A stretch of DNA of 64,000 bases from Turnera subulata (GCA_028386065.3 JAKUCV010001844.1:221491-285490), one strand, 5' to 3'. Shown: positions 10,644-21,910, counted from the stretch's first letter. Notes: a model not told the origin generated them from the sequence alone. Program-made: numbers and translations.

Positions 10644-13600
10644 TGAAGCGCCCGTATCCCAAATTTTTAGTAATAAAACAATTAAATGGAAGGAATTTAC
10701 CAAAATACCCTTGAGACCCGTGGTACGTAAACCAGTGGCTCGGCACACAAACATTATCCATAAAAACTTATTAACACCAAGATGTCATAAAATGTAAGGA
10801 AATAAACCAGCCTAATAAGTCAGAAGCCAACCCGGCAAAGCGCCGAAATAATAACACAAATCAGGTTCCGGCAAACTGCCAACAAAGTAATGAACTAATT
10901 GTGACATCTCAAAATAAGTCCTAGGCAGCGGACGATGAATATCATAAAATCATGACAAAGAAAACAACATGCATATGGGTTCTATGGATCCAACTGAGAG
11001 ATGATGCACAACTACCTGCTGAAGTATCCGCGTCTGAACTCCGAGTCGAAGATAAAGTGAGAACAGCTCGCTAACTAAGGTCTGAAAAACAACGGTGGCG
11101 ATTATGTAAGTCGCCTAATCAGTGAGCTTTAAAAGTCTATGTACACATGAAAAGTGAAGTCATGCTCGTGGGGTGAGTTGTTCACGAACACAAGTATAGC
11201 ATACAAGCAATATTAGAATCACACACCAACACATAGTCATCTTTTTGCATTATTGTATTTATTGTTTAGTTTCAACGTATTTATTATTAATCTGGGCCCT
11301 CTACTGTGAGTCAAGTCTCGGTAGCGCATCTGATCAGATTCGGGTGTGAAACCCAAGAGTCGAACCTCAGAAGGGGTAGATTCTGAGGTCAAAAATCACC
11401 GATAAACCTCGAGTGGCCGCTAGCTTCCTGAGGGTGCGCTCAGACACACCTAACTAGTGCAAGTCTTCCAGGGGTGCACCTACCTTCCCCTGGGATAACC
11501 ATGCTAAACCGCATAATGTGACCCGAGGGTACCCAACCCTCCCTCGGGGCTACCAGTCGACTCCACAGTAGAAATTAGTATTTTATTCTTAGTTATACTC
11601 TTACATTTCCATTTGTAATACATTATGTTTTCCAAGGATGTGTGAATTTTATGTATTATTGTTTCATCCGGGCGTTCGGCCCATAACCACACGCTATCAC
11701 CAAAACATAATAACATGTTATATTCCATAACAATTCTTTTTACCGAAATTAGACATGTGAAAGCAATCAGGTGCACAATTCTAATCACCGCATGTAGCAA
11801 ACAAGGCAAGTAAACAAACAAACCACACCAACATGCATTCACAAAACATATATAAAAGACTTGTAATGTCACCTCCAAAATGCAGATTATGACTTCTCTC
11901 CGAGTCTGAGTCCACAGCTCCCGAGGTATCACTCGTGCCTGAATACCGGTACATAATATAATCACTAAACAAATTTTTGAAGAAATAGAACCGTACATGT
12001 ACGCTAAAGGTATATTCAAACCGAGTAACTCCCGACCTTAACTATCCGATTATAAGATTTCCGGGTCTAAGCTCAAAAGGATATTCTCTGATCGGTGACT
12101 TCAAAGAGTAGGGACCTAAGGTTCACCGATCTAGTCCATAACGATTCCCAGGCCTAAAGCCCACTAAGACCTTAAACAAGAATTCTGGGCCGAGGCCCAC
12201 ATCCTTAAGTCAATATTAATCGATTATGGATTTGGGCTTCGAGTCCGTTCTTAATGTCCGTAAATTAATTATCTGTGTTTAGGCCTTAAGTCCATATCTT
12301 AAGTCCATGAAACGTTCTTAACTTTATAATGAGATTATTGGGCCCGGACCCGGTTTTCCTAAGAACCGTTCTAAGGTCGTTCCCGAGCCCAAGAGTTATC
12401 GGCCTAAAGTTCTATCCGTGTCGGTAGTTCTTCCCGGCCACACACTCTAACTCCCCGTTCTCGGTAATCCATAAATTTACTTGATATTCAAAAGTGTATA
12501 TTCATAAAAGAATTCAATATTTACATACTATGCGAAACCGAGACAAAACGAGAATAAATACCATTTAAAAGTCGTAAAAGAGAAAGTACAGTCCGCCGGA
12601 CAGAACCCGAGCCTTCGCCGGAAAATTCCCAAGCCCTCGTCGGATTCCGGTCAACTTCGCCGGAATTCCACCGGACTTCCAGGAACAAGACAACAACTCT
12701 GCCAGGACCCAAGAACAGCCAATTCAACAATAACAGCCCATAAACGTCAAACAAACAATAGAACCAAGGTGTCGGATAATTACCGGGGAGGGAAGATATT
12801 GCGCAGAAACTCAACCCGTAGCAAGCCAAACTCTGTAGGTGCCTACACCGAACACCAACGCGGCCAACACAGCACACGTCCGACTACCACAACCCCGTCA
12901 ACTATCATTCACCAACAACAATACACCAAAGTCGAACAAGGATGGAACAACCACAAGGGAGGTGGCGAGAGCTTACCCCAAAATGGTGACGAAATCTTAC
13001 AGCGATGCCTCGTCGGATCCTGCTTCAAGCCTCCCCTCCGCCGTCTGCCTTCCTCCCCAACAGCGACGGTGCGACTACCACAACCCCAACCTTGGCTTGA
13101 GTCCACGCGCCCGTCACTGTCCTCCTTCCTTCTACGATGCAACGACGGCGCGACGACAAATTGGGGATGGTGGCAGCGATGTTAAACTGAGGCAAAAGAA
13201 ACGATGAAAGGATGGTGTGGGTGTCGGCGAGAGGGAGAGGCAGAAGAGGTGGTTTTGGTACCCAAATCGCAAGAGAAGAAGGGAAGAGCTAAGAATGGAA
13301 AAGAGGGAGCAGGCATGGGGTTGATGACCGTTGATGGCGTTAGTGGAGGCAAGAGCCGTTGTGGGAGACAGGGACTGTTGGAGCTGCGGCGGAAAAGGAG
13401 AAGAGAAAACAGGAGAAGGAAGGAAGAAAAGAAGGAAAGAAAAAGAAAGGAAGAGGAGGGCGCCTAGGGGACCCAGCCGGCCAAGCGACGACACGTCATT
13501 TGGTTGGCTCGGTCAACGCGCCTAGGTTGACCCTCTCATAAAATTTTTTTTTCCCAAAACGACGTAGTTTTGTCTAAAACTACGGTTAACCTTGTGTTTC

Positions 13601-13749
13601 ATCCCGAAACGCGTTTTTTGTCTAACAAATCTCAAAAGCGACATTTTACCACTTATAATTTATAACTCCAAGGAAAATAAATTTTATTTCTGTCACCAGA
13701 ATCTAATTTTTTTTTAAAATTTAAGGATACGAAAAATCAGGGCGTTACA
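10644..13749 (-). repeat. 3' LTR of element B (3106 bp)
   Basis: It runs from TGAAGCGCCCG to GGGCGTTACA on the plus strand, i.e. TGTAACG to CTTCA in the element's sense. It matches 17570-20664 with small differences. It holds hairpins near 11433-11560: CTGAG/CTCAG, CCAGGGG/CCCCTGG and CCGAGGG/CCCTCGG. On the minus strand a pyrimidine-rich leader ends at a donor-like GGG/GTAAGC (about 12974). The 171-codon minus-strand frame at 11504-12019 recurs in the other LTR only because the LTRs are copies. Confidence 0.93.
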
Positions 13750-13884
13750 GTCCTACCCACCTTAAAAGAATTTCGTCCTCGAAATTCAATCATCATATCC
13801 GTAGGTCCTACCATGGTAAGCTTTTGGTATACTTTATATCAACACGAGATACCGTTTTTACCCCTATGCGATATCTCATTCCCC

Positions 13885-13893
13885 TTATAAAAA
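13885..13893 (+). promoter_or_regulatory. TATA box of antisense gene 1 (element B)
   Basis: TTATAAAAA lies about 40 bp upstream of the ATG at 13929. Element C has TTTATAAATA at nearly the same distance (26761-26770). The shared position suggests a dedicated promoter read against the element's own direction. Confidence 0.55.
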
Positions 13894-13928
13894 TCGATCA
13901 TTATAACCCGGCAATCTCGCTCTCGGTC

Positions 13929-14330
13929 ATGGATTCTCCCATAAGAACCAAGACTACATCCGACTCAGAGGAGCTGAGTTATACCGGTGGTGTGAATCCC
14001 TTCATGACAGACTCCGATGAAGAACCTCCAAAGAAACACTTTAAGACGAACATCATCGGTCTCAAGGAACATATGGTCGTCTCCAGAAGACGGCGAAAGA
14101 AATTTCTCGGCAAGGAGGAGCCATCTGGTCGTAAGGATGTTGATGATAGGAAGGGCAAGGCAACTGCTCCCAGCGATACCCCACTGCAGACACTGACGCA
14201 ACTGAATTCTTCACTGAAGAAGGTCAGCTCGGCGGTGATGCAGATCGAACTGGCGTGTACGGGACTCTCCGCTCAGATCGAGATCATACAAAAACTTGTA
14301 AAAGATCTAGAAAAGCAAATAACCCCATAG
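13929..14330 (+). CDS. Antisense cargo gene 1: basic/acidic coiled-coil protein (133 aa)
   Basis: The family is not recognised. The frame is intact and runs antisense to element B. The N-terminus (MDSPIRT, then DSEELSYTGG and DSDEEPPKK) is acidic and serine-rich. The middle has a basic cluster, SRRRRKKFLGK, that could be a nuclear signal, followed by KEEPSGRKDVDDRKGK. Residues from about 88 form heptad-like hydrophobic spacing (LNSSLKKVSSAV, LVKDLEKQI), suggesting a coiled coil. The start at 13929 is chosen over the upstream in-frame one because the copy in element C (26805) begins at the same MDSPIRT. Both copies are exactly 402 nt. In the first 21 codons I count eight synonymous and one replacement difference, which points to past selection on the protein. 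Confidence 0.72.
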   Translation: MDSPIRTKTTSDSEELSYTGGVNPFMTDSDEEPPKKHFKTNIIGLKEHMVVSRRRRKKFLGKEEPSGRKDVDDRKGKATAPSDTPLQTLTQLNSSLKKVSSAVMQIELACTGLSAQIEIIQKLVKDLEKQITP

Positions 14331-14356
14331 GGTACCCCTTCTCTGATGTAAAACTC

Positions 14357-15020
14357 TTATGAAGAATAAATAAACAAGCTTTTTCCTTTATAAACAGTTC
14401 TCTCTTTATAATATGAATTTATGTTAAATGGAAAACAAAACATTTTAAAGCAAAGGAAAACCAATAAGAAGGATATAAAATTAAACATAAAGATGTTAAA
14501 AATGGAGCCAACAAAAGAAAGTAAAACCAACATAAAGAAATTTAAAACAAACAAAACTCATTTAATAAAATCAAAACATTAAGAAGTTAAGACAAAACAT
14601 GTTTCCATGTTCGGCGCTCTAGATCGATCGTAAACATCCTGATCCCGAGAAACGTAATGTACACAGCTAACGGTGACGTTGGTCTCCCTCGTGGAAAAGA
14701 CGTCCGTTAGCTTGCAAGGCGATGATCACGAAAACGTCTTGTGTCCCTCGAAAGAAACGTTATCCACTTGTCCACAAATTCCGCATGAGCCAAAAATGTC
14801 TGTCAATTCTCGTATCCCTCCACGATGTTTGAACGGGTGTGAGCTTGTCGCACATGCACTCTACTCGAGGTACGGTCCCAACAGTCTAGCCTCAACGGTC
14901 ACGGATGCATATGATAAAAGATGTAGAAAATATAGAAAGACCCTAAAAAGAAAGGACAATGTAGCCAGGCGAAAGAAAATTGTGAGATGGAAAAGGACTG
15001 AAAGACACTGGCATTTGTAG
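14357..15020 (-). pseudogene. Decayed GRF zinc-finger gene (element B, sense strand)
   Basis: The minus strand at about 14770-14860 aligns with the GRF finger of element C: CDKLTPVQTSW followed by a run ending RNLWTSG, then a stop. Cysteines and the glycine-arginine core seen in C are lost, so the finger cannot form. Upstream, the conserved start region (GGCTACAAATGCC at about 15018) has an ATG where C has ATA. Downstream is a very hydrophobic frame (14357-14554), like the membrane tail in C. Position and orientation are the same as in C, between the two antisense genes. Confidence 0.6.
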
Positions 15021-15122
15021 CCCGAAAAACGTATAAAGTAACGAAGCAATAAATGAAGCAACGGCAAAATTTTGAAAAAGCAAAATCTTGAAAATCGAAA
15101 ACCATAATCACGCTCCCCATAA

Positions 15123-15134
15123 GAGTATAAAAGA
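15123..15134 (+). promoter_or_regulatory. TATA box of antisense gene 2 (element B)
   Basis: GAGTATAAAAGA lies about 110 bp before the ATG at 15243. Element C keeps AGAGTATAAAAGAG (28038-28053) at a similar distance, while the sequence around it has diverged. Confidence 0.6.
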
Positions 15135-15242
15135 CAGTGCGGTGAGAAGCAAATCATCAAAAGCATCTTAAAGCAAACAAACGCTCAGGCAAAGAAACCT
15201 CAAAACTCAGGAAAAACAAAACACCAACACGTCCAAAACACA

Positions 15243-15926
15243 ATGCCTGCTCCATCATCCGTCTTCTTCATCGAAGGTGCCAACCTAGGCAGAAGAAAAT
15301 GACTGGCCTACAGCATGATCAATGAGCGTCCAGAGGAACTTCCGAACGAGCTCGGCAGAATGCCCCGTCTGGTCTTCGTCGACGAACTCTACTCATCGAG
15401 GTTCTTCGTCACTCCCATGGAAGAGACGTTCTTCCTAGAGGACCGTGGCACTCTGAGGACCTCCTTTTACAGCTCGGCCAACTCCGTCATGTTTTTCATC
15501 TCGGAAAGACTTTAGGAGTTCAACCTAGAGTCCACTGGCCACTTCCTGGACCAAGGCACCTACTACCAACTCTCGATGACTGCCCAAAGCATGCCCAGAG
15601 TCACACGGTTGCCCGTAACTTGGCCAAAGGCCCGACTTCTGGTGTGGAACTGTAGAGGAGTCGCTAGGCGTTCCCAGGAGTTCTCGCGTACCCTGAGGGA
15701 CCTGAAGAACCAATACAAGCCAAACATGGTTCTTCTCACGGAGACCCAATGGCAACCTGAAGACGATCACGGTCTCATCCCACTCCGGTTCCCTGCAGCA
15801 AACCGGTTCGAGCTTTCTGGCCAGAACAACGCAGGCGGCTTGTGGTTCTCGTGGAGCGACAGCATCACGGTCAACATCAACAACGACCCCAACAGCTTCA
15901 GGGTCAACGTCGTTCCGAGAAGATGA
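15243..15926 (+). pseudogene. Antisense cargo gene 2: novel domain fused to EEP endonuclease N-part
   Basis: The gene has 227 codons with two stops: TGA at codon 20 (CGG in C) and TAG at 15513-15515 (CAG in C). The first 130 or so residues are unrecognised: VFFIEGANLGRR, LVFVDELYSSRFFVTPMEE, FFLEDRGTLR, QGTYYQLSMTAQSMPRVTRL. The C-terminal part resembles the start of L1 ORF2 endonucleases: LLVWNCRGVARRS holds the catalytic-type Asn, LLTETQW the metal-binding Glu, and GGLWFSWSDSITVNI matches the next core strand. The later EEP motifs (Asp-Asn pair and SDH) are absent, so nuclease activity is unlikely. The element C copy has the same length plus one inserted base. Codons here are GC-rich at third positions, unlike the AT-rich surroundings. 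Confidence 0.75.
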
Positions 15927-16164
15927 ATGTATTTTTCCCTTTTTATAAAATATCAATGTAATAATTATGTTTGTAATGATAATATTAGCAAATATTAATA
16001 ATATTTATATTTTTGCTTATTTATGACATCAATTTCCACTTATATGAATGTTCCACTAAACTAGCATTGACAACGCTCCACTCCCATTAAAATTCGTCCT
16101 CGAAATTTACATGGTAAAATAAATAAAAAAGAAACAAAACAAAAGTGAAACCTCTCGAGACATC
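15927..16164. other. AT-rich 3' region of antisense gene 2 and duplicated purine-tract motif
   Basis: The segment after the gene 2 stop (TTTTTATAAAATATCAA) is shared with D (31577-31680) and looks like its 3' untranslated region. At 16084-16112 the plus strand reads TTAAAATTCGTCCTCGAAAT. This repeats the block beside the 3' LTR at 13762-13786, so the cargo is bracketed by two copies of the pre-LTR purine-tract motif. Confidence 0.65.
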
Positions 16165-17426
16165 TCATTCCTCTAAGGCGTCGGTAGCTTTCTCCCGAGT
16201 GATAGAGTACACCCCAGGAGTTGCAGCAGATCGAGTAGTACCTCCGCGGCTCGGAGCTCCAGAACTCCCACGACTTCCTCCCTGGTGTCCACCACCCTTG
16301 TTCGGACCAGAAGGAACTGTACCATTGGCCACAGAGTTCTGTACGGTATACTGGGACCCACTACCTCCACTATCACGAATCCTCTTGTAACACTCCAACT
16401 TGTGGTGTCCTTGCTTCCCGCAATACCAACATGTAATAGGAGGTCTTGTCCAAGGGCCCCGCCCCTGAGATCCAAACTGATACTGTCATCGGGACTTCTT
16501 CGAACCTTGGTAGGAAGAACCCTGTCGACTCATGTAACTTGCATCACCAGAATCAGAATGTTGCCTTTTTTGTCCAGACACTGTTGACTGCTTTCCCCGC
16601 TCGGCTGCCCGGGCCTCCTGCCTGATCAACTGAATCCTCTCAGCATCAAAAGCAGCCTCACAAACTGCCTCCCAAGTCCGGTGTCTCCCACCAGCCACTA
16701 CTATCGCCAACTCGCGGCGTAGAGCGTCAACAAACCGCCTACACTGAGTGACCTCATCGGGCACAAACTCCTTAGCGTAAGAGAGAAGGATACAGAACCG
16801 GATCCGGAATGCAGAAACCGACTCATCGGGCCCCTGTTTCACCTCAAGAAACTGCTTTTTCTGGTCCTCCAAGAAACCAACGGTAAGGAACTCCTTGTAG
16901 AATTTATCCTTGAAGTCCGCCAATGGCATCTCCACTGGTCTAGGTAGGTTCGCAAAGAGTCCTGCCACCAACTCAATGCGTAACCCGTGAACTTGTGTGC
17001 CGCAAATCGAGCCCAGTGCTCAGGTGTATACGTGAATTCCTCCAAAACATTCTCCACCTGGCGGAACCAATCATCAGCCACCCTTGCGGTGATTCTCTCT
17101 CTCGAGAACATCTCAACTGCTGTCTTATCCATGTGCTTATAACCACTCTCCATACCGCCTACCACAGGTGCTACAACAGGTGCGACCGAAACGGCTTGGG
17201 CACCCTGCTGTTGCTGATGAAACTGTTGCCACTGCAGGAAAGCCTAAAACTGTTGTTGTATCGCCGAATCCATACCAGGAGATACCAATGGCACTGCATT
17301 CTGTGCCCCTGCTGCACCAGCATTTCCCTGACCATCAGGGACTTGCATCACCGACACTGAGTCGGAAATATGGCTAGGGTGTTCATCCTGCCCATCAGCA
17401 TTGTGCTGGTCTTGCGGTGGATCCAT
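16165..17426 (-). pseudogene. gag of element B, broken
   Basis: Gag is the structural protein that packages element RNA in particles. The ATG at 17424-17426 starts MDPPQDQHN, the same MDP start as the Tekay gag at 57066. The core includes DWFRQVENVLEE, ALSWWQDSLRT, FKDKFYKEFLTVGF and the QGPDESVSAF segment typical of retrotransposon gag. A zinc knuckle, CWYCGKQGHHKLEC, lies near 16395-16440. A glycine-rich tail ends at TGA 16165-16167. A stop near 17244, a frameshift near 16950 and a stop near 16486 break it. No pol follows. By family knowledge it is closest to Tekay gag. Confidence 0.85.
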
Positions 17427-17549
17427 AATAACGCCTATATGAATGCAAAATATGTCAAAACATTTTTGAGTTTCAAAACAGGAAACCGACTTTAACATAT
17501 AAATCACTTGTAATTTAAAGATACATCTCTTTTTAAGCCGAGGATCTGA

Positions 17550-17566
17550 AGCCCGCTCCGCTACCA
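17550..17566 (-). other. Primer binding site of element B
   Basis: Three bases inside the 5' LTR the minus strand reads TGGTAGCGGAGCGGGC. The same site follows the 5' LTRs of C, E and (one change) F. It resembles but differs from the common plant PBS TGGTATCAGAGC for initiator tRNA-Met. The primer tRNA would end ...GCTCCGCTACCA. Confidence 0.8.
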
Positions 17567-17569
17567 AGC

Positions 17570-20500
17570 TGAAGTGCTCGTATCCCAAATTTTTAGTAAT
17601 AAAATAATTAAATGGAAGGAATTTACCAAAATACCCTTGAGACTTGTGGTACGTAAACCAGTGGCTCGGCACACAAACATTATCCATAAAAACTTATTAA
17701 CACCGAGATGTCATAAAATGTAAGGAAATAAACCAGCCTAATAAGTCATAAGCCAACCCGGCAAAGCGCCGAAATAATAACACAAATCAGGTTCCGGCAA
17801 ACTGCCAACAAAGTTATGAACTAGTTGTGACATCTCAAAATAAGTCTTAGGCAGCGGAAGATGAATATCATAAAATTGTGACAAAGAAAACAAAATGCAT
17901 ATGGGTTCTATGGATCCAACCGAGAGATGATGCACAATTACCTGCTGAAGTATCCGCGTCTGAACTCCAAGTCGAAGATAAAGTGAGAACAACACGCTAA
18001 CTAAGGTCTGAAAAACAACGGTGGCGAATATGTGAGACGCCTACTCAGTGAGCACTAAAAGTCTATGTACACATGAAAAGTGAAGTCATGCTCATAGGGT
18101 GAGTTGTTCACGAACACTAGTATAGTATACAAGCAATATTAGAATCACACACCAACACATAGTCATCTTTTTGCATTATTGTATTTATTGTTTAGTTTCA
18201 ACGTATTTATTATTAATCTGGGCCCTCTACTGTGAGTCAAGTCTCGGTAGCGCATCTGATCAGATCCGGGTGTGAAACCCAAGAGTCGAACCTCAGAAGG
18301 GGTAGATTCTGAGGTCAAAAATCACCGATAAACCTCGAGTGGCCGCTAGCTTCCTGAGGGTGCGCTCAGACACACCTAACTAGTGCAAGTCTTCCAGGGG
18401 TGCACCTACCTTCCCCTGGGATAACCATGCTAAACCGCATAATGTGACCCGAGGGTACCCAACCCTCCCGGGGCTACCAGTCGACTCCACAGTAGAAATT
18501 AGTATTTTATTCTTAGTTATACTCTTACATTTCCATTTGTAATACATTATGTTTTCCAGGGATGTGTGAATTTTATGTATTATTGTTTCATTCGGGCGTT
18601 CGGCCCATAACCACACGCTATCACCAAAACATAATAACATGTTATATTCCATAACAATTCTTTTTACCGAAATTAGACATGTGAAAGCAATCAGGTGCAC
18701 AATTCTAATCACCGCATGTAGCAAACAAGGCAAGTAAATAAACAAACCACACCAACATGCATTCACAAAACATATATAAAAGACTTGTAATGTCACCTCC
18801 AAAATGCAGATTATGACTTCTCTCCGAGTCTGAGTCCACAGCTCCCGAGGTATCACTCGTGCCTGAATACCGGTACATAATATAATCACTAAACAAATTT
18901 TTGAAGAAATAGAACCGTACATGTACGCTAAAGGTATATTCAAACCGAGTAACTCCCGACCTTAACTATCCGATTATAAGATTTCTGGGTCTAAGCTCAA
19001 AAGGATATTCTCTGATCGATGACTTCAAAGAGTAGGGACCTAAGGTTCACCGATCTAGTCCATAACGATTCCAGCCCACTAAGACCTTAAACAAGAATTC
19101 TGGGCCGAGGCCCACATCCTTAAGTCAATATTAATCGATTATGGATTTGGGCTTCGAGTCCGTTCTTAATGTTCGTAAATTAATTATCTGTGTTTAGGCC
19201 TTAAGTCCATATCTTAAGTCCATGAAACGTTCTTAACTTTATAATGAGATTATTAGGCCCGGGCCCAGTTTTCCTAAGAACCGTTCTAAGGTCGTTCCCG
19301 AGCCCAAGAGTTATCGGCCTAAAGTTCTATCCGTGTCGGTAGTTCTTCCCGGCCACACACTCTAACCCCCCGTTCTCGGTAATCTATAAATTTACTTGAT
19401 ATTCAAAAGTGTATATTCATAAAAGAATTCAATATTTACATACTAGGCGAAACCGAGAAAAAACGAGAATAAATACCGTTTAAAAGTCGTAAAAGAGAAA
19501 GTACAGTCCGCCGGACAGAACCCGAGCCTTCGCCGGAAAATTTCCGAGCCCTCGCCGGATTCCGGTCAACTTCGCCGGAATTCCACCAGACTGCCAGGAA
19601 CAAGACAACAACTCTGCCAGGACCCAAGAACAACCAATTCAACAACAACAGCCCATAAACGTCAAACGAACAATAGAACCAAGGTGTCAAATTCTTACCA
19701 GGGAAGGAAGATATTGCGCAGAAACTCAATCCGTAGCAAGCCAAACTCTGCAGGTGCCTACACAGAACACCAACGCGGCCAACACAGCACACGTCCGGCC
19801 ACCACAACCCCGTCAACTATCATTCACCAACAACAATACACCAAAGTCGAACAAGGATGGAACAACCACAAGGGAGGTGGCGAGAGCTTACCCCAAAATG
19901 GTGACGAAATCTTGCAGCGATGCCTCGTCGGATCCCGCGTCGAGCCTCCCCTCCGCCGTCTGCCTTCCTCCCCAACAGGGACGGTGCGACTACCACAACC
20001 CCAACCTTGGCTCGAGTCCACACGCCCGTCACTGTCCTCCTTCCTTCTTCGATGCAACGACGGCGCGGCGGCAAATTGGGGATGGTGGCAGCGATGTTAA
20101 GCCGAGGCAAAAGAAACGATGAAAGGATGGTGTGGGTGTCGGCGAGAGGGAGAGGCAGAAGAGGTGGTTTTGGTACCCAAATCGCAAGAGAAGAAGGGAA
20201 GAGCTAAGAATGGAAAAGAGGGAGCAGGCATAGGGTTGATTACCGTTGATGGCGTTAGTGGAGGCAAGAGCCGTTGTGGGAGACAGGGACCGTTGGAGCT
20301 GCGGCGGAAAAGGAGAAGAAAAAACAGGAGAAGGAAGGAAGAAAAGAAGGAAAGAAAAAGAAAGGAAGAGGAGGGCGCCTAGGGCACCCAGCCGGCCAAG
20401 CGACGACACGTCGTTTGGTTGGCTCGGTCAACGCGCCTAGGTTGACCCTCCCATAAGATTTTTTTTTTCCCAAAACGAAGTAGTTTAATCTAAAACTACG

Positions 20501-20664
20501 GTAAACCTTGTGTTTCATCCTGAAACGCGTTTTTTGTCTAACAAAGTTCAAAAGCGACATATTACCACTTATAATTTATAACTCCAAGGAAAATAAATTT
20601 TATTTCCGTCACCAGAATCTATTTTTTTTTTAAATTTAAGGATACGAAAAATCGGGGCGTTACA
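17570..20664 (-). repeat. 5' LTR of element B (3095 bp)
   Basis: This is the partner of 10644-13749, ending GGGGCGTTACA before the target duplication ATCTC (20665-20669). Small substitutions and indels separate the two (for example CCCTCCCGGGG here, with three fewer bases). The hairpins, mini-exon-like segment and leader donor are all present. Confidence 0.93.
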
Positions 20665-20669
20665 ATCTC

Positions 20670-21080
20670 GCCCGATGTACTCAGAACTGGGTCGAGAATG
20701 GAGCGACAAGTGGCTATCCACCTTGGGCCTAGACATTTTTACTTCACTGTGTGCTGTGAATAATTTATTCACGCATGGGAAGACAAATAGATGGAAGAAT
20801 GTACGTGGATCAAATAAGTTGTAAGGACACACACTTTTATTAATGCATATATAGCATCTCCTAAAAAGGAGGCAAAGCATACAAGTAGAGAAATAACATT
20901 ACACACAACATGGGGAGGTAACATCACAGGGGTAATTTAGACGACGATCAACGCCGGCATGCGTGGCATGCGAGTACTTATTCAGCGAACAAGCTGCTTC
21001 CGGTAATACATAAAAACATATACGATGAACCATATATGGGGTTCTATGGCCATAACAACATGGCTAATATCACAATATGA
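20670..21080. other. 3' flank of the host gene
   Basis: This is AT-rich sequence between element B's target duplication and the host gene's stop codon. It probably contains the 3' untranslated region on the minus strand. The plus strand has TTTATTAATGC near 20837, so AATAAA-like signals exist on the minus strand. No other gene was seen. Confidence 0.45.
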
Positions 21081-21910
21081 TCAGAAACTACAGTTGCCAT
21101 CGAAGTTGATGTTTCCACCAGCATTCAGGCGGACAGTTTCGCTGCGCTGATCCTCTAATTCCTTGGAGTAAAAGTCCTCCACAGAATTGAAGACATCGTG
21201 GCATAGAATCTGGATGCGTGGGAAATAAATAAAACCAAAAGCAATCAAGTTTGCAGTACTAATTAATTATACGGAAGTAATTAAGAGGTTGGTTTAAGTA
21301 GAAGTAAGGGTCAGTACCTTTGCCTTAGAGGCGTTGGGCTGGAGTCGGTACCTATTGCCAGATTTATCTTTTTTCTGCAGGAAATGAAAAATAGGAACGA
21401 TGCATAGCGTATAATTAAATGACATATTACATATTAAAAGTCTCAAAACATACGTAAAATTAGACAGTGCTCAGTGCTCACCGCCTCCTGCTTCATATAG
21501 TTGGATCGGAATTGGAGCAAAGCATAATTGTCCAAGAAGATAGAATGCCCAGCGGGACAAGCATGCTTGTCCTTGCGACATGTTACGCAATAATACCTAG
21601 GCCTGTCCCCTAAGTCATAGCACTCAACACAACAGAAAAACAGGTCTTTCAGAAAAGCTTGGCAACCGTCACAAACCGGCCTCCGGGTTCTTACCGCGTA
21701 GTACAGCTCCAGGGCGTCAGTAAATTCAAGTGTCTCATTGCGCTCTTTGCCCAACTCCGTAAGGAGGCCAGAGCTGAAACCCTGGTAATTCCTTTCCTTG
21801 AGGAATTCTTCGAACCCGCCTACCGTTACCTTCCCATCCCTATCCTTTGGTAGCTGCTTGAAGAACGTTTTGAACATAGCTTGGAAATTAATCCTCGCTG
21901 CCAAAATCAT
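21081..21910 (-). CDS. Host gene: EF-hand plus Cys/His zinc-finger protein, 3 exons
   Basis: This is the only clear host gene. I join exon 1 (21910-21482), exon 2 (21374-21318) and exon 3 (21209-21081), giving 204 residues. Introns obey GT-AG: donors GTGAGC and GTACTG, acceptors CTGCAG and ATCCAG, both in phase 0. Residues 10-60 contain an EF-hand-like loop (DRDGKVTVGGFEEF), which binds calcium in this family. Residues 80-125 hold CDGC, CVEC, CVTC and HACPAGH, a ZZ/C1-like zinc-binding pattern. The tail ends NINFDGNCSF. The start is the first in-frame ATG after an upstream TGA. An earlier ATG at about 21942 is in another frame. The function is unknown; a calcium-dependent protein-binding role is inferred. 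The flanks are transposons. Confidence 0.85.

Larger units (their letters stand above)
10644..20664 (-). mobile_element. Element B: non-autonomous gypsy (Tekay-derived) with antisense cargo
   Basis: The element is complete. LTRs of about 3.1 kb lie at 10644-13749 and 17570-20664, with a perfect 5-bp duplication ATCTC at 10639-10643 and 20665-20669. On the minus strand the order is 5' LTR, PBS, gag, a second purine-tract-like motif (16084-16112), cargo, purine tract, 3' LTR. No protease, reverse transcriptase or integrase is present. The PBS, the purine-tract block and the MDP gag start match Tekay elements A, E and F, so it probably depends on their enzymes. The cargo is two plus-strand (antisense) genes and the remnant of a GRF gene. 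Confidence 0.93.

Noticed and set aside
11504..12019. 171-codon minus-strand frame in element B's LTR, repeated at 18380-18943
   Set aside because: The repeat only reflects that the two LTRs are copies. No known motif is present, and part of it overlaps the proposed mini-exon and hairpins. It is not called as a gene.
12769..13541. Overlapping basic and proline-rich frames on both strands in LTR B (and at 19684-20456)
   Set aside because: They are compositional frames in the GC-rich leader of the LTR, found on both strands, with no protein family features.
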